From assembly GCA_963846635.1 (NCBI GenBank), contig CAWJXM010000041.1, positions 124,001 through 188,000 on the forward strand: a stretch of DNA of 64,000 bases, read 5' to 3'. Origin of the DNA: AP-15 sp963846635. Its GTDB lineage: Bacteria > Pseudomonadota > Alphaproteobacteria > ATCC43930 > CGMCC-115725. Both the position numbers and the translations under genes were made by a program. Positions 36,797 to 45,690 of this stretch are shown here, piece after piece (within the stretch, counting starts at the first letter, position 1; the number at the start of each line of letters is the position of its first letter). The notes below the pieces were generated by a model. That model made no database searches, had not been told where the DNA came from, and saw only the letters and a list, made by a program, of their open reading frames with translations.

Positions 36797-37012
36797 GCGA
36801 ACGATAGGAGCCGATCAGGCGAGCTCAGGACCAAACAGGGCCTATTTGGTTGAGGGCTGGCGTATGCCTATGCTACTCTAACATAGCTAGGTTAATTCCT
36901 CGGGAGGTAAAAACGCGATGGCACAGTCACAATCATCACATGCGCACACACCTCTCACCGGCGACGCGGTGGTCGTCCACGTCCCGCGAGGCAAAAGTGG
37001 GGACGTACGGAT

Positions 37013-38726
37013 GATACTGTCGGCGAATTCAGGCGGCTTTTCAGCATGGGGTGATCCATGAGCCTGCATCCAGAGCCGATTGGCGAGATCCCGGCCGAGA
37101 CCGCGCGAGTGGCCCGTGCGGCGTTTCCCGGTGGCACCGTCATAACGCGGCTGCGTGATGAATTCGCCACCCTTTACGAGGATGCGGACTTCCGCACGCT
37201 GTATCCCGTCCGAGGTCAGCCCGGCCTTGCGCCATGGCGTTTAGCGCTGGTCACGGTCTTTCAGTTTCTGGAGCATCTCAGTGACCGGCAAGCCGCCGAT
37301 GCGGTGCGCGGTCGGATTGACTGGAAGTATGCGTTGGGGCTCGAACTGACCGACCCTGGTTTCCACTTCAGCGTGCTGACGGAGTTCCGCGCCCGCCTTG
37401 TCGCGGGCAAGGCGGAGCATCTGTTGCTGGACAGGATGCTGGAGCGCTTCAAGGCGCGCGGCCTGATCAGGGCGCGGGGCAAGCAGCGTACGGACAGCAC
37501 GCATATCCTGGCTGCGGTGCACGATCTGCACCTGCTCGAACTGGTTGGCGAGACGTTGCGCGCCACCTTGGACGACCTCGCCGCGATTGTGCCGGACTGG
37601 CTGCGTCAGATCGCCCAGCCCGTCTGGTTCAAGCGCTACGGGCGCCGGATCGAGGATTATCGCCTGCCCAAGCGGCGGGAAGAGCGCGAAGCCCTTGCCA
37701 TCGAAATCGGGCTGGACGGCTTCACCTTGCTGGATGCCTTGGAGGTGCCGAATGCACCGGCCGCGGCGCGCCAGCAGCCGATGGTTGGGACGCTGCGGGA
37801 TGTGTGGCGGATCCATTATGCCCGCGAGGGGAACGGGCCACCGCGCTGGCGGGCGGGAGCGGAACTGCCGCCCGTGGGCGAGCGGCTGCAATCCCCCTAT
37901 GATCCGGAGGCGCATTACAGCACGAAACGGCAGACGGAATGGTCGGGCTACAAGGTGCACGTGACCGAAACCTGCGACGAGAATGCCGCACACCTGGTTA
38001 CACATATCATGACCTGCCCGGCGATGCAGCCGGACATGGCGAGCACGGCAGACATCCACAAATGCCTGGCCGACAAGGGGCTGCTGCCGGCCGAGCACTT
38101 CGTGGACGCAGGCTATGTCGACGCGGCGCTGCTGGTGAGCAGCCAACGTGACCACGGCGTCTCCTTGGAAGGGCCAGTCCGGGCAGTAGCGAAGCGGCAG
38201 AATGCGGCGGAACAGGCCTATGAGCAGCGCCACTTTGCGATTGATTGGGAGCGCGAACAGGTCACCTGCCCGCAGGGCAAGACATCGGTGACCTGGCGCC
38301 GCGGCTTGGACGACGCCGGCGCCCCGCGCATTTGCGCGGTGTTCAGCCGCACCGACTGTGGCACCTGCGCCGTGCGCGCCTTATGCACCCCGGCCAAGGC
38401 GGCGCGCCGCTCCGTCTACTTCCACCCGCGTCCGGAATACGAGGCGCTGAACAGGGCGCGGGCACGGATGGATGACCCGGTCTGGAAGGAACGTTATCAC
38501 GTGCGTGCCGGCGTCGAAGGCACCTTGTCACAGGGCGTGCGCGCATTCGGCATGCGCCGAAGCCGTTACATCGGCCTTGCCAAGACCGGGTTGCAACAGG
38601 TGTGTACCGCCGCCGCGCTGAACGCCGCGCGTATTGTGCATTGGCTGGCCGGAACGCCGCGCGCCAAGACACGCGTGACCCGCTTCGCCGCCCTGGCTCA
38701 GGCCGCCTGAATTCGCCGACAGTATC
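37013..38726. mobile_element. IS1182-family element, 1,714 bp
   Basis: Perfect 25-bp inverted repeats starting GATACTGTCGGCGAATTC bound it (37013-37037 and 38702-38726). A 7-bp duplication TACGGAT is on both sides (37006-37012 and 38727-38733). One transposase gene fills it. It splits a small ORF. Confidence 0.92.
37058..38710 (+). CDS. IS1182-family transposase
   Basis: A 550-residue DDE transposase. Family features: the N-terminal LAPWRLALVTVFQFLEHLSDRQAADAVRG, LTDPGFHFSVLTEFRARLV, the KQRTDSTHIL segment with the first Asp, FVDAGYVDAALL, and the C-terminal GVEGTLSQGVRAFGMRRSRYIGLAKTGLQ. A Cys cluster near residue 430 (DCGTCAVRALC) is normal for the family. The gene looks intact. Confidence 0.93.
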   Translation: MSLHPEPIGEIPAETARVARAAFPGGTVITRLRDEFATLYEDADFRTLYPVRGQPGLAPWRLALVTVFQFLEHLSDRQAADAVRGRIDWKYALGLELTDPGFHFSVLTEFRARLVAGKAEHLLLDRMLERFKARGLIRARGKQRTDSTHILAAVHDLHLLELVGETLRATLDDLAAIVPDWLRQIAQPVWFKRYGRRIEDYRLPKRREEREALAIEIGLDGFTLLDALEVPNAPAAARQQPMVGTLRDVWRIHYAREGNGPPRWRAGAELPPVGERLQSPYDPEAHYSTKRQTEWSGYKVHVTETCDENAAHLVTHIMTCPAMQPDMASTADIHKCLADKGLLPAEHFVDAGYVDAALLVSSQRDHGVSLEGPVRAVAKRQNAAEQAYEQRHFAIDWEREQVTCPQGKTSVTWRRGLDDAGAPRICAVFSRTDCGTCAVRALCTPAKAARRSVYFHPRPEYEALNRARARMDDPVWKERYHVRAGVEGTLSQGVRAFGMRRSRYIGLAKTGLQQVCTAAALNAARIVHWLAGTPRAKTRVTRFAALAQAA

Positions 38727-38924
38727 TACGGATTGTGGAGACTGACGTAGCTGCAGGAAGCCCCGAAATTACGATCCAGGTGAGTCGACAACGGAGGGCA
38801 CAAGGGGGCCAAGGCATCGCTGTGCTCGTAAAATAAAGTGTACTTGCCATAGTAGCGCGATCTAAGGCGAAACTCGTATCGAGTGAAACCACAGGGCAGT
38901 TCCGCTCCTATCACGTTCACCCGA

Positions 38925-38930
38925 TATAAT
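38925..38930 (+). promoter_or_regulatory. Candidate -10 box before the HDO-like gene
   Basis: A perfect TATAAT lies 29 bases before the ATG at 38959. No clear -35 hexamer is at 16-18 bases; TTCCGC at 38900 has a 19-base spacer. The short untranslated region has only a weak ribosome site (GGTAGG). The call is tentative. Confidence 0.35.
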
Positions 38931-38958
38931 CACCACTCAGAAGGCTCGGGGCGGTAGG

Positions 38959-40974
38959 ATGAATCTTAGCCAAATTCAGCAATCCGCTCCGATCCTGAAG
39001 GCGCCGTATCGTGTGGTTTCTATGCGTGATGGGTTACGGCTCGACTATCTAACAGACGAAGTCGTTTTGCGGGGGGCCGGGGCAGAAACACTGGCCCGAG
39101 CCTTGGCCTGCTTCGACGGAGCCACCTTATGGGACGAAGCAGCCACCGAAGCCGGCCTACCTTTGAGTGCGATTGTTGGTGCAGCAAGAGACCTGCAGTG
39201 CGAATATGATCTCTGCTACCTACCGAATACAGCGGGATTTTCTGGGGTAGAATTGGGGAGTATTGTTCGGCGTTACTATGATGAATGGAATCGTTTTATC
39301 TTTTCACATCCTCTATGGCACTTCCTTCAATCTGGCAATGGCGATCACTTTCTTTTGAACATATGGTTAATTGAAACGTATCACTTTATCAAAGCGGCAA
39401 ACGCGCGGCTAGCGTATGCGGTTTCCTGTTCATCAGCTCCTCATATTGGAAGTTTGTTGCTTCGTCATTACATTGAGGAATATGACCATCATAAGTTCTT
39501 TGCCGACTTATTAACGAGGCGTGGCTTTGAAATTAGCAGCATCGAGGAAGAAGGTCCAATCGCGGGTACTATTGGCGTTATAAACGCTGCAAGAAACTTC
39601 GCACGTTTGGGAGATCTGCATTACATCGTGTGTTCGGGATTGCTTGAGTCAACCGGCACCGATACCGCCAGAGCCCAAGACTTTTATAGGAGGCTTGGGG
39701 AGCTGTACGATAAGGACGGATGCGGATTTGTGGAACCTATGCTCGCGCATGTTTTGCGTGATGCAGATTTGCAGCATGGCGATTTGATGCATGCTGCCCT
39801 TGCTCCAATCCCGTGGATTTCATACGCCGAAGCTTCTGCCGTGGTGAGGTCGGGTTATGCATTTGCCGAAGTACTACGACTATGGTTCGATGACATTATC
39901 GCTCATGCAGCAAGCCGACGGCACGTAGTTGAGCGCGGGCCCAGAAGGCCTATTCGGCGCGATGATGGTCGTACGTTTATCTGGTGCACAGGGTCAAATT
40001 ATCGTGGGGATCAGAACGAATTCGTGGTCGAAACCCCTCATGAAGTGCTCCGGTTTCACGGAGAAAGCGCCGCTTTCCTCTCCATAGCAGCATCCCAGCG
40101 AGAAGTGGTTTGGAGTGCCGCTGCGTTGGCGAAAGCTGCTAACGTCTCATTGGCCTACACCGAACGTCACCTCGCTTTCTTGGTGGATGCGGACGCGCTG
40201 ATTGAGTTGACGTGCTTGGGATCGGGGGCACCTGCCGACGTGGCGGTGCGGGCGGTGCGCGCATTTGCTCGACATTGGAACGCGCGAGCCATGCAGAATC
40301 CGTTTTTCCGGCGACTCGAATTGGGCGGATTAAGTATCACACAGGTACTAGGATGGGGAATTGAATTTTTTCATTTTGTCAGATCTGCAAATGCATATAT
40401 GAGCAGAGGAGTTTCACGGTGGGATATGCCAGCTTCGCTTTTAGAGCCAGTCTGGAACCACTATATTTCTGAAGCAGATCATCAACAAATCTTTAGAAAT
40501 GGCCTTATTAACTCCGGTATCAGTGGGCGCCGGCTGGAGAAAAGTCTACCGCTGCCGGGTACAACAGCACTTACCAATTTTCTGATAGAAGCATCCTCGG
40601 GGTCGATTTTTCAATACCTGAGCTTGTTCGCGTTTATGCAACCGCTAGACATTCCACCGAGTCCTGCTGATATTGTAGATAAGTACAATAACCTTAGGGC
40701 ACATTACAGAGACGCGGCACCCATGTTTGATGCGTTCCAACAACACGATTCGATTGATTCTGAGCTTCGTCACTCTGATCTATTGCTACAACCGTTTTTT
40801 CAAAAAGAAGAATTTGTCAGCCATAGCATATTAAAAGATATTTGGAGAACAATGCAATTGTTGTCAGACCATTTGAGGCTTTGGGGAAATAATATTTTGC
40901 AAGCATATGAGGACAGGTCCATGCTGCATTTCAGGGCGTGTCCTGTGCCGTATCTTCCGATTGAGCTCAAATGA
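38959..40974 (+). CDS. Tandem HDO (heme-oxygenase-like di-iron) protein with winged-helix-like segments
   Basis: A 671-residue protein built as two similar halves. Each half starts with a winged-helix/PqqD-like segment (residues about 18-85 and 358-415) followed by an all-helical domain (about 95-315 and 430-655). Matching metal-site motifs occur in both: E139-X2-H142 and E469-X2-H472; H170/E174/D176/H177 and H501/E505/D507/H508; and DADLQHGD (268-275) and DSELRHSD (600-607). This fits heme-oxygenase-like di-iron oxidases (iron-containing redox enzymes). The GC content is clearly lower than in neighbours, suggesting transfer. The substrate is unknown. Confidence 0.7.
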   Translation: MNLSQIQQSAPILKAPYRVVSMRDGLRLDYLTDEVVLRGAGAETLARALACFDGATLWDEAATEAGLPLSAIVGAARDLQCEYDLCYLPNTAGFSGVELGSIVRRYYDEWNRFIFSHPLWHFLQSGNGDHFLLNIWLIETYHFIKAANARLAYAVSCSSAPHIGSLLLRHYIEEYDHHKFFADLLTRRGFEISSIEEEGPIAGTIGVINAARNFARLGDLHYIVCSGLLESTGTDTARAQDFYRRLGELYDKDGCGFVEPMLAHVLRDADLQHGDLMHAALAPIPWISYAEASAVVRSGYAFAEVLRLWFDDIIAHAASRRHVVERGPRRPIRRDDGRTFIWCTGSNYRGDQNEFVVETPHEVLRFHGESAAFLSIAASQREVVWSAAALAKAANVSLAYTERHLAFLVDADALIELTCLGSGAPADVAVRAVRAFARHWNARAMQNPFFRRLELGGLSITQVLGWGIEFFHFVRSANAYMSRGVSRWDMPASLLEPVWNHYISEADHQQIFRNGLINSGISGRRLEKSLPLPGTTALTNFLIEASSGSIFQYLSLFAFMQPLDIPPSPADIVDKYNNLRAHYRDAAPMFDAFQQHDSIDSELRHSDLLLQPFFQKEEFVSHSILKDIWRTMQLLSDHLRLWGNNILQAYEDRSMLHFRACPVPYLPIELK

Positions 40975-41391
40975 TTTAAGCGGAGGCTGCGGTTATCCGT
41001 TCAGTTGTCAGCAACAACCGCAGTGATTCCAGGAGGGGTGTGAGGGCTTCCGCGCGCTGTTGCCTCTGTTCTCGAGTTTCGAGGGTTTCGCTGCTACAAT
41101 GGGGCACCGCGTCTCATGGGGGAGCGAGAACTCGCTATAACGGGCGCAAAGCAACATGCTGATGCGGTCGCGGACAGGCGATGCTGGGTCATGTCGTTGG
41201 ACAAATTGGGCCACTTCCGGGCGCTCAATCCTGACGATATTTCCCTCTCTGTCCTCCCCGCAATTTCGAACAGGCCGTTGTCGAATGGAACACCGGGAGC
41301 CGTCCGCACCTGCCGAAGACGCTCCCGTAAACCTTCGTGTTGCAGCGTGAGCGTTTGGAAATGGCGATACGGGTTATTATTGCCCGGCCGC
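40975..41391. other. Non-coding stretch after the HDO-like gene
   Basis: About 400 bases with no convincing gene. Overlapping frames on both strands have no family features. It may be the decayed remainder of the SAM-domain gene that ends at 41392 or of another insertion. Confidence 0.4.
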
Positions 41392-41577
41392 CTAAACAAG
41401 GAATGCGCCGTCCAGGTACAGCCGCCGCCGCTGGCCGATCGACACTACGCCAAGCTCGCGCAGGTCGTCTGCCGTCAGTCGCCGTAACACCTCGCCGTCG
41501 ATGTCATTGGCGGTGAAGGCCGCCAGATATTGTTCGAGGCCCAGCCCACGCAACCAATCGCCGACATCGATCGACAT
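41392..41577 (-). pseudogene. SAM-domain fragment (adenylate cyclase-type N-terminus)
   Basis: A 61-residue frame that is almost exactly one sterile alpha motif: VGDWLRGLGLEQYLAAFTAND, then LRRLTADDLRELGV, then IGQRRRL. In proteobacteria such a domain starts class III adenylate/guanylate cyclases with a large ATPase part. Everything after the SAM domain is missing, so this is probably the stump of a truncated gene. Confidence 0.65.
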
Positions 41578-41670
41578 TGCCGGCCCTCCCTGTGCGGTTA
41601 TTGTGCGATCGGAAACTGTTTTCGGGCCATGGTAAACCCAATCAGCGCCGCTTTTCGAGGTAACTCAATC

Positions 41671-42312
41671 ATGCCGCAATTGAAGGGACGTGTGACCGTC
41701 GTCACACACCCGCTGGTCCAGCACAAATTGTCGTTGATGCGCGACCGCAATACCTCGACCGCGGAGTTTCGCCGGCTGTTGCGCGAGATCAGCCTGTTGC
41801 TCGCCTACGAAGCGACGCGCGATCTGCCGCTCGAAGCCGCGGACATCGAGACGCCGCTCGAACGCGGCAGCTTTCCGGTGATTGCGGGCAAAAAGCTGTG
41901 CCTGGTCTCAATCCTGCGTGCCGGCAACGGCATTCTCGACGGGATGATTGACCTCTTGCCATCGGCGCGGATTGGCCATATCGGCATCTATCGCGAGCCG
42001 CGCACCCTGCAAGCGGTTGAATACTACCTAAAGCTGCCGGAGGATTTGGCGGACCGCGACGTGATCCTGGTCGACCCAATGCTGGCGACCGGCAATTCGG
42101 CGGTGGCGGCCATATCCCGCCTAGTCGAACTCAAGGCGCGCTCAATCAAATTTGTCTGCCTGGTTGCAGCCCCCGAAGGGGTCGATACGGTTCTCGGCAT
42201 TTTTCCCGATGTCGGGATTGTGGCTGCGGCTGTCGACCGCTGCCTTGACGCCCACGGCTATATCTTGCCGGGCCTCGGCGATGCCGGCGATCGCCTGTTC
42301 GGAACCAAGTAA
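41671..42312 (+). CDS. upp: Uracil phosphoribosyltransferase
   Basis: A 213-residue enzyme that makes UMP from uracil and PRPP. The start is the ATG at 41671 after a GAGGTAAC ribosome site. Motifs: HPLVQHKLSLMRDRNTST, the loop LVSILRAGNGILDGMIDLLP, and the PRPP site VDPMLATGNSA with the C-terminal GYILPGLGDAGDRLFGTK. A UPRT is also needed in the URC uracil-degradation route, and urc1/urc4 lie 6 kb upstream with an island in between. Confidence 0.94.
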   Translation: MPQLKGRVTVVTHPLVQHKLSLMRDRNTSTAEFRRLLREISLLLAYEATRDLPLEAADIETPLERGSFPVIAGKKLCLVSILRAGNGILDGMIDLLPSARIGHIGIYREPRTLQAVEYYLKLPEDLADRDVILVDPMLATGNSAVAAISRLVELKARSIKFVCLVAAPEGVDTVLGIFPDVGIVAAAVDRCLDAHGYILPGLGDAGDRLFGTK

Positions 42313-42315
42313 AGT

Positions 42316-42819
42316 CTAGCGCGCCGCCGCATGCTGGGGACTTGGCGACCATGGATGCGGATGCTGTCGTGCGAGCACAACGAATTGGGCGCGCTGTTCA
42401 GGCGACAATGTCGCCAAAAACGACAAGGTCGTCGTCGTCAAGTCATGCACAAAAATCCGCCGCTTTGCTTCTCCTTGGTCGAATAGCTGCATGATCTTGG
42501 TTTCGTCGGCCCCGGGCTTGCCGACCTCTGACCAAGCGCTTGCAATCAATGGCTGCGTCGCTTTGTGCATCGCCTGCAGGCTTTGGCGAATGGTCTGGGA
42601 ATAATGGGCGAAAGCCTTCTGCTGCCAAGGGTCAAGGTGAAGTTCGCTCGCCATCTGCGCGAGCCGGTCTTCGGGCGTCGGAACCGGAGCCGGTGCGTGG
42701 ACGCGTATCCACAATGCGCCAATCATGAAGAACAGGTTGAGCGCCACAGACAGGGCCAGCAGCGCCTTCCACCAATGCTGGCGCGCGCCGCCGTGGACGA
42801 GCGGTTCGACCAGCATCAT
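42316..42819 (-). CDS. Periplasmic heavy-metal sensor-like protein (CpxP/Spy-like)
   Basis: A 167-residue protein with an N-terminal membrane anchor (ALLALSVALNLFFMIGALWI), then helices rich in charged residues (DRLAQMASELHLDPWQQKAF, then LATLSPEQRAQFVVLARQH), as in the metal-resistance LTXXQ-like family. It is probably periplasmic. It is last in a run of minus-strand genes: sigma factor, a probable anti-sigma, then this. Start codon overlaps the end of the upstream gene. Confidence 0.7.
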   Translation of the reverse strand: MMLVEPLVHGGARQHWWKALLALSVALNLFFMIGALWIRVHAPAPVPTPEDRLAQMASELHLDPWQQKAFAHYSQTIRQSLQAMHKATQPLIASAWSEVGKPGADETKIMQLFDQGEAKRRIFVHDLTTTTLSFLATLSPEQRAQFVVLARQHPHPWSPSPQHAAAR

Positions 42820-43376
42820 GTCTGCTGGCCCGCACCGAGATCGCGCAAGAAACCGGTCGGCGGATCGAGCAGCTCAGGCAGCGGATTATCGTCGCTGATC
42901 TGGTTGGGCTGATTGGGTTGGATCAGGGTCAACGATGCGCCGCTGCCCATCGAAAAACCGAGCCAGCCGGCAAAGGCGATCGCCGCCGCAAGGCTGCCCC
43001 ATTGTGCGACCCCATGCAGAATTTGCCGCCCGGCGAGGTGGGGCGACGCGGCGGCATGGCGCCGCTCGCGCATGTCGGCAGGAAGGCCGATCGCACGTTC
43101 GATGATGGATTCGATGCCGCCCGGCAATGGAATCCCGCCGATAGAGAGCGCCCGCGCTGCGGCGACATCGGCGCGTGCAATCGGATCCTCAGCGACCAGT
43201 GCTGCAACCCGATCATATTCGTCATCCGTGAGCGTTCCATCGGCGAATGCGGCGAGATCGAGAAACCGCCCGGCCTCGTCGTCGGGTGCATCAATCGTGC
43301 GGCAGCGCTGCCATAAGCTTCGCCCGGCTGCAAAATCCGCAGGTCCTCCCGTTAGGTCGTTGGTTCTGGTCATCAC
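42816..43376 (-). CDS. Probable membrane-anchored anti-sigma factor
   Basis: A 186-residue protein with an N-terminal soluble part (LDLAAFADGTLTDDEYDRVAALVAEDP, as in zinc-less anti-sigma domains) and one transmembrane segment near residue 130 (GSLAAAIAFAGWLGFSMG). It lies between an ECF-type sigma gene and a metal-sensor-like gene on the same strand. Anti-sigma function is inferred from architecture and position. Confidence 0.65.
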   Translation of the reverse strand: MMTRTNDLTGGPADFAAGRSLWQRCRTIDAPDDEAGRFLDLAAFADGTLTDDEYDRVAALVAEDPIARADVAAARALSIGGIPLPGGIESIIERAIGLPADMRERRHAAASPHLAGRQILHGVAQWGSLAAAIAFAGWLGFSMGSGASLTLIQPNQPNQISDDNPLPELLDPPTGFLRDLGAGQQT

Positions 43377-43443
43377 ACCGCTCTCCGCGGATATCTATGC
43401 GGAGTGCCGTGACGGCATCCCCGCAACTTTTGGGATAAAATGT

Positions 43444-44016
43444 TCATTCTGCTCCCGCCTTGAAATGAGCGCGCAATTTGATCATCGCTTTGTGGTGCGC
43501 GCTGCGCACGGTCTGCGGGTCGATGCCGAGGCGTGCCGCGACCTCCGCCACCTCCATGTCTTGATCGTAGAGCATTGCCAAAATCTCGCGTTGGCGCGGC
43601 GACAGCAAGGCTTCCGGCAGCTTGAGCTTGCGCACCGGCTCGACCGGCTCGACCGAAAGCTGGGTTTCGGGCACCGCATCAATTGGTACCACCATCGGAC
43701 GATGCCGCCGCAACGCGTCGCGCGCGGTGCTGCGGGCAACGATCGTAATCCAGGTCGACAGCCCGGCTCGTTCCGGATCATAGCTGCGCAATAGCCGAAA
43801 ATCGTTGCGGCACAGCCGGACGAAGACTTCCTGGGTCAGATCCTCGACCTCAGCGGCCTCGCGTGCGACGCCACGCACGGCTGTGACGATCAGCCCCGCA
43901 TATCGCCGTACAAACGCCTCCCAGGCGCCTGGTTCACTCTTAACAAGTGCGCCGAGCAGGTCATCTGGCGCCGGTCGCGGCGCCTTCGCATCCGGCTGAG
44001 CACGAGGGCGCCTCAA
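43444..44016 (-). CDS. ECF-family RNA polymerase sigma factor
   Basis: A sigma-70-type protein with region 2 (AWEAFVRRYAGLIVTAVRGVARE, then VEDLTQEVFVRLCRNDFRLLRSYDPERAGLSTWI) and region 4 (LLSPRQREILAMLYDQDMEVAEVAARLGIDPQTVRSAHHKA). The start is uncertain; a TTG at 44016 would overlap the fumarase stop, and longer readings overlap the fumarase gene. It probably responds to an envelope or metal signal through the gene that follows. Confidence 0.82.
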   Translation of the reverse strand: MRRPRAQPDAKAPRPAPDDLLGALVKSEPGAWEAFVRRYAGLIVTAVRGVAREAAEVEDLTQEVFVRLCRNDFRLLRSYDPERAGLSTWITIVARSTARDALRRHRPMVVPIDAVPETQLSVEPVEPVRKLKLPEALLSPRQREILAMLYDQDMEVAEVAARLGIDPQTVRSAHHKAMIKLRAHFKAGAE

Positions 44017-45626
44017 GTCAGCGCGGCAAAAAAGTCGTTGCCCTTGTCGTCGATGACGATAAAGGCCGGGAAATTTTCGACCTCGATCCGCCACACCGCT
44101 TCCATGCCGAGCTCGGGGTATTCGAGGATTTCGACTTTGCGGATGCAGTCCTGGGCGAGGCGGGCCGCCGGCCCGCCGATCGAGCCCAGATAGAACCCAC
44201 CGTGCTTATGGCAGGCCTCGCGCACCTCGGATCCACGATTGCCCTTGGCGAGCGTCACAAAGCTGCCGCCCGCGGCCATGAACGCATCGACATAGCTATC
44301 CATACGGCCGGCGGTCGTCGGCCCGAACGAACCGGAAGCGTAGCCCTCGGGAGTCTTGGCCGGGCCGGCGTAATAGATCGGATGGTTCTTGACGTAGTCG
44401 GGTAGACCCTCGCCGCGATCGAGGCGTTCCTGCAATTTTGCATGGGCGATGTCGCGCGCGACGACGAGCGGGCCGGTTAGGCTGAGCCGTGTCTTGATCG
44501 GATATTGCGAGAGGGCACGGCGGATTTCAGCCATCGGCCGGTCGAGATCGATCGGCACAGCCTCGCCACCTAGAACTCGCTCATCGATATCCGGCATGAA
44601 GCGCGCCGGATCGGTTTCGAGCGCTTCGAGAAAAACGCCGTTCGCAGTGATCTTGCCCAGGATCTGTCGGTCTGCCGAGCACGACACGCCGATGCCGATC
44701 GGCAAGCTGGCGCCGTGCCGCGGCAGCCGGATCACCCGCACATCGTGGCAGAAATACTTGCCGCCGAACTGCGCGCCGATGCCAAGTCCGCGCGTCAGCG
44801 CCAGCACCTCTTCCTCAAAGTCGCGGTCGCGATAAGCCTGGCCGTAGCGGTTGCCCTCTGCCGGCAGGCTGTCGAGATAGCGGCAGCTGGCGAGCTTGAC
44901 GGTCTTCAAGGTCATCTCGGCCGAGGTGCCGCCGATGACGATCGCAAGGTGATAGGGCGGACAGGCCGCGGTGCCGAGGGTGCGGATCTTTTCGTCCAGA
45001 AATTTGAGCAGCGATTTCGGGTTTAGCACCGCTTTCGACTGCTGGTAAAGAAAGCTCTTATTTGCGGAGCCGCCCCCTTTGGCGATGAACAGAAACTTGT
45101 ATTCCTCCCCGGGCTCGGCAAACAGGTCGATCTGGGCCGGCAGATTGTCGCCGGTGTTAACCTCTTCGTACATCGAGAGCGGGGCGAGCTGGCTATAGCG
45201 CAGATAGGCCTCGATGTAGGTGCGCCGGATGCCGGCCGAGAGTGCTGCGGCGTCATCGCCCCCGGTCCACACCTGTTGGCCTTTTTTGCCCATTACGATC
45301 GCGGTGCCCGTGTCCTGACACATCGGCAGCACTTTACCGGCGGCAATGTTGGCATTTTTGAGGAGATCGAAGGCGACGAACTTGTCGTTCGACGAGGCCT
45401 CAGGATCGTCGAGAATTACCCGCAACGAGGCCAAATGACCGGGGCGCAACAGATGGGCGCAATCAAAGAAAGCCTCGCTCGCGAGCCGGGTCAGCGCCTC
45501 CGGCTCGATCTTGACGATGCGCCGGCCCTCGAAATTGCCGGTCGCGACATGATCGCCGGTCAACTTGCGATACGGCGCATCATCGGCGCCGAGCGGGAAC
45601 AGCTCGTGAAAAGAAACGTCGGCCAT
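44013..45626 (-). CDS. Class I fumarate hydratase
   Basis: A 537-residue iron-sulfur fumarase converting fumarate and malate in the TCA cycle. The start is the ATG at 45626. Cluster-binding Cys candidates are in MCQDTGTAIVMGKKG, VSCSADRQILGK and EACHKHGGFYLGSIGG. The C-terminal SFGPTTAGRMDSYVDAFMAAG is also typical. It precedes the sigma-factor gene with a short overlap, which might be an operon. Confidence 0.94.
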   Translation of the reverse strand: MADVSFHELFPLGADDAPYRKLTGDHVATGNFEGRRIVKIEPEALTRLASEAFFDCAHLLRPGHLASLRVILDDPEASSNDKFVAFDLLKNANIAAGKVLPMCQDTGTAIVMGKKGQQVWTGGDDAAALSAGIRRTYIEAYLRYSQLAPLSMYEEVNTGDNLPAQIDLFAEPGEEYKFLFIAKGGGSANKSFLYQQSKAVLNPKSLLKFLDEKIRTLGTAACPPYHLAIVIGGTSAEMTLKTVKLASCRYLDSLPAEGNRYGQAYRDRDFEEEVLALTRGLGIGAQFGGKYFCHDVRVIRLPRHGASLPIGIGVSCSADRQILGKITANGVFLEALETDPARFMPDIDERVLGGEAVPIDLDRPMAEIRRALSQYPIKTRLSLTGPLVVARDIAHAKLQERLDRGEGLPDYVKNHPIYYAGPAKTPEGYASGSFGPTTAGRMDSYVDAFMAAGGSFVTLAKGNRGSEVREACHKHGGFYLGSIGGPAARLAQDCIRKVEILEYPELGMEAVWRIEVENFPAFIVIDDKGNDFFAALT

Positions 45627-45690
45627 GCTGGGCTCCGCGATCGAGTTCTGGGCGCAGGATCGCCGTTTGCGGCCCTGCGTCAAGTGGCGG

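Larger units (their letters stand above)
36918..38836 (+). pseudogene. 65-codon ORF split by an IS1182-family element
   Basis: The ATG at 36918 follows a very good ribosome site (GGGAGGTAAAAACGCG). Codons 1-31 (MAQSQSSHAHTPLTGD, VVVHVPRGKSGDVR) run into the IS. After removing the IS with one copy of its 7-bp duplication, the frame continues at 38734 (VETDVAAGSPEITIQVS) to a TAA at 38834-38836, giving 65 residues. No family is recognised. It lies just upstream of the 671-residue HDO-like gene, so it could once have been its partner. Confidence 0.65.
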
